NCBI GenBank assembly: GCA_032173965.1
Contig: CM063287.1
Span: 5,833,859 to 5,897,858, forward strand
Length of the DNA: 64,000 nt
Origin: Sitta carolinensis
Taxonomy: Eukaryota; Chordata; Aves; Passeriformes; Sittidae
Direction of reading: 5' to 3'
Within the stretch, counting starts at the first letter, position 1. Every line of letters begins with the position of its first letter. The position numbers and the translations under genes are program-made. This document shows positions 62,511 to 64,000 of the stretch, in pieces. The notes under the pieces were generated by a model, which was not told the origin of the DNA, did not search any database, and saw only the letters and a program-made list of their open reading frames with translations.

Positions 62511-63491
62511 GCATCAAGGGAAATAAGGCATCAAGCCAGAACCTGATCTTGTTTGCCACCATGTAAACGATGAGTAAGTCTGCTAGGGTCAGCAGAGCAG
62601 TGGAGTCACATGAGTCACAGCACAGTGCTCTTTGGAAAGATCACTCCAAGGCTAAATATACCACTACAGTCGCTTCAAGAAAAGCTCTGCTTCAACTTCT
62701 CATAAATGCTGGCAGTGACGCTGAGCTCTGGGCACTCATAAAGCCAAAAGAATGAACAGGAATTAACAAAAACATATTGAAGAGGATGGAAGTTGTGTCT
62801 GTGCAAGAACTTAAGAATCAGACCTTTGGCTGGTAGTGACAATCATGACCTAATTTTCCCTCCACACACATTCAGCCACCTTTCAAGTGGGTCTGGGGGG
62901 AAAAATAGTAGAAAAGACCACTAAACTCAACAGACCAAGTTCGTGCAAGTTACCACTCAGTTCTGTGAAAACATGGAGTTTGTTTCACTCTATTTTTTAA
63001 CAAGCTTGTCCACGTAAATGATGACTTGCTCCTCCCAGGGAAATGCAATAATGAATCTACTATTATCAGTGAGTATGGACAGCCACACCGACAGAAGCCA
63101 AGCCAATCCAACACCACATCACTGTGATTAAACAAAACATTAATTCCAATGAATACTTTTTATATCTCCATCTGATACACATAGTGCTGAATCTGGAAAA
63201 ATAAGAGCTCAATAATTCATAAAAGAAATGCCCTTTGATCTTTTCTTTTTTCTGTAAGGCCATAATTTAGTGCTATTACAACAGTAGTTTCAAGTAACCA
63301 AAATTGCTTATCGAATGTATGTTTCAAATGCATTCTCTATCAACAAAGTCCTGAATTAGAAGAATTTCATAATTCCTTATGAATTGCTCTCCTACCCAGT
63401 CTTTCCACTGGAAGCCTGATTAAATGAGTATTATTTCTTCTTAAGTGGTTTTACAGGTCGTTTATCTGAGATTTATGAGTATCAACCTACT

Positions 63492-63705
63492 TTAGAAGGT
63501 ATTAGACAGCTTTAACGTTTGACACGTATTCTCTAAATCATTTACAGTGCTCTCCATTTGCACTAGACGATTGGTAATCTTCTCAATATTAGGTTTTATT
63601 GACAATGCACCATATAGAGTCCTTATTATAGGGTAATGATTTAAGATAGGTGCAGGATTGGGAACTAATAAATCCAAAAGCTCATTTTTGATTGTTGACA
63701 CAGAG
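63492..63705 (-). CDS. Probable last coding exon of an upstream minus-strand gene, possibly CABCOCO1
   Basis: After a good acceptor (minus strand TTATTCCTCAG at 63706 and above) an open frame of 70 codons runs to TAA at 63492. It contains TIKNELLDLLVPNP, LNHYPIIRTLYGALSIKP and IEKITNRLVQMESTVNDLEN. The last part has heptad-like spacing of hydrophobic residues and could be a coiled coil. The composition looks like real protein, unlike the other short frames here. In human, the gene immediately upstream of ARID5B on the same strand is CABCOCO1 (C10orf107), a ciliary coiled-coil calcium-binding protein, so a 3'-terminal exon at this place and orientation would fit. I do not remember its C-terminus well enough to confirm identity, so no symbol is given. 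Confidence 0.5.
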
Positions 63706-64000
63706 CTGAGGAATAATGTGCATCCATCTAAGTCACTCTGTTTCTCAATACCATTACACACACATGTTTAACCCACTCAGAAGGCAATGCAGGGATGTGC
63801 AAACAGATCCCAATTCTTGCTTTGAGCCTGATGGATTCATGCTCAAAACTCTGTTTTCAGTCAGAGGAAATCCCCAGTAGAAGTGAGGCTCCCCTGTGGT
63901 GTGGAAGCACCAGCAGGCACCTTTCAGCATGTGGGAGTGGCAGGGGCTCATCCTGGCTGTCCTGGCTCCTGCCCAGCTCCCCTGGCTCATCACCTGCTGC
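63706..64000 (-). other. Intronic sequence upstream of the terminal exon
   Basis: If the exon at 63492-63705 is real, this is the 3' part of its upstream intron, running off the window. No further exon was recognised. The 79-codon frame on the minus strand here has no recognised features. Confidence 0.4.

Noticed and set aside
1..64000. CRISPR arrays, operons, tRNA or rRNA genes
   Set aside because: The 34-bp tandem array has no unique spacers, and the window is a vertebrate nuclear locus. No tRNA-like pair of promoter boxes or rRNA segment was recognised.
1..64000. CR1 LINE 3' ends or ERV long terminal repeats
   Set aside because: The typical CR1 terminal octamer repeats and a matching pair of long direct repeats were not found by eye. 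Old diverged fragments cannot be excluded without a repeat library.

Overview
The window is vertebrate nuclear DNA, most likely from a bird or another sauropsid. It is interspersed-repeat-poor and AT-rich, with one dense CpG island near the middle, canonical GT/AG splice sites and no bacterial-style gene packing. The avian call rests on the compact layout, the very GC-rich first exons and the absence of Alu-like or L1-like sequence. It is an inference, not a demonstrated assignment.

The recognised gene is ARID5B (AT-rich interaction domain 5B, a DNA-binding partner of the PHF2 histone demethylase). It lies on the minus strand, and only its 5' end is present. Exon 1 (31019-31039) encodes seven residues from the start codon. 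A 167-bp intron 1 follows, then exon 2 (30592-30851), a 13.1-kb intron 2, exon 3 (17266-17491), and intron 3, which fills the rest of the window down to base 1. The ARID domain and the C-terminal half are encoded outside the window. Exon 2 as written lacks one base relative to the conserved reading frame, in a C5 run. This is either an assembly error or a real frameshift.

Layout from left to right: 1-17265 is intron 3, with no exon recognised. 17266-17491 is exon 3. 17492-30591 is intron 2, with a 37-base poly-A, an (AT)n tract, an A-rich patch, a 16-copy 34-bp GC-rich minisatellite and several AT-rich, complex stretches that look like conserved non-coding elements. 29630-32740 is the CpG island holding exons 1 and 2, the leader and the promoter, with AT-rich TATA-like pockets, an E-box palindrome, a perfect CRE and a CTCF-like site. 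32817-62504 is intergenic DNA without recognised genes. 63492-63705 is a probable 3'-terminal coding exon of another minus-strand gene. By position and orientation this may be CABCOCO1 (C10orf107), the neighbour upstream of ARID5B in human.

Most of the many short open frames are chance frames, repeats or GC-rich artefacts and are not annotated. I found no mobile element with intact coding capacity, no RNA gene and no new multi-gene system. The points most worth checking are the exon 2 frame break, an out-of-frame upstream AUG overlapping the ARID5B start, the minisatellite, and the terminal exon at 63.5 kb.
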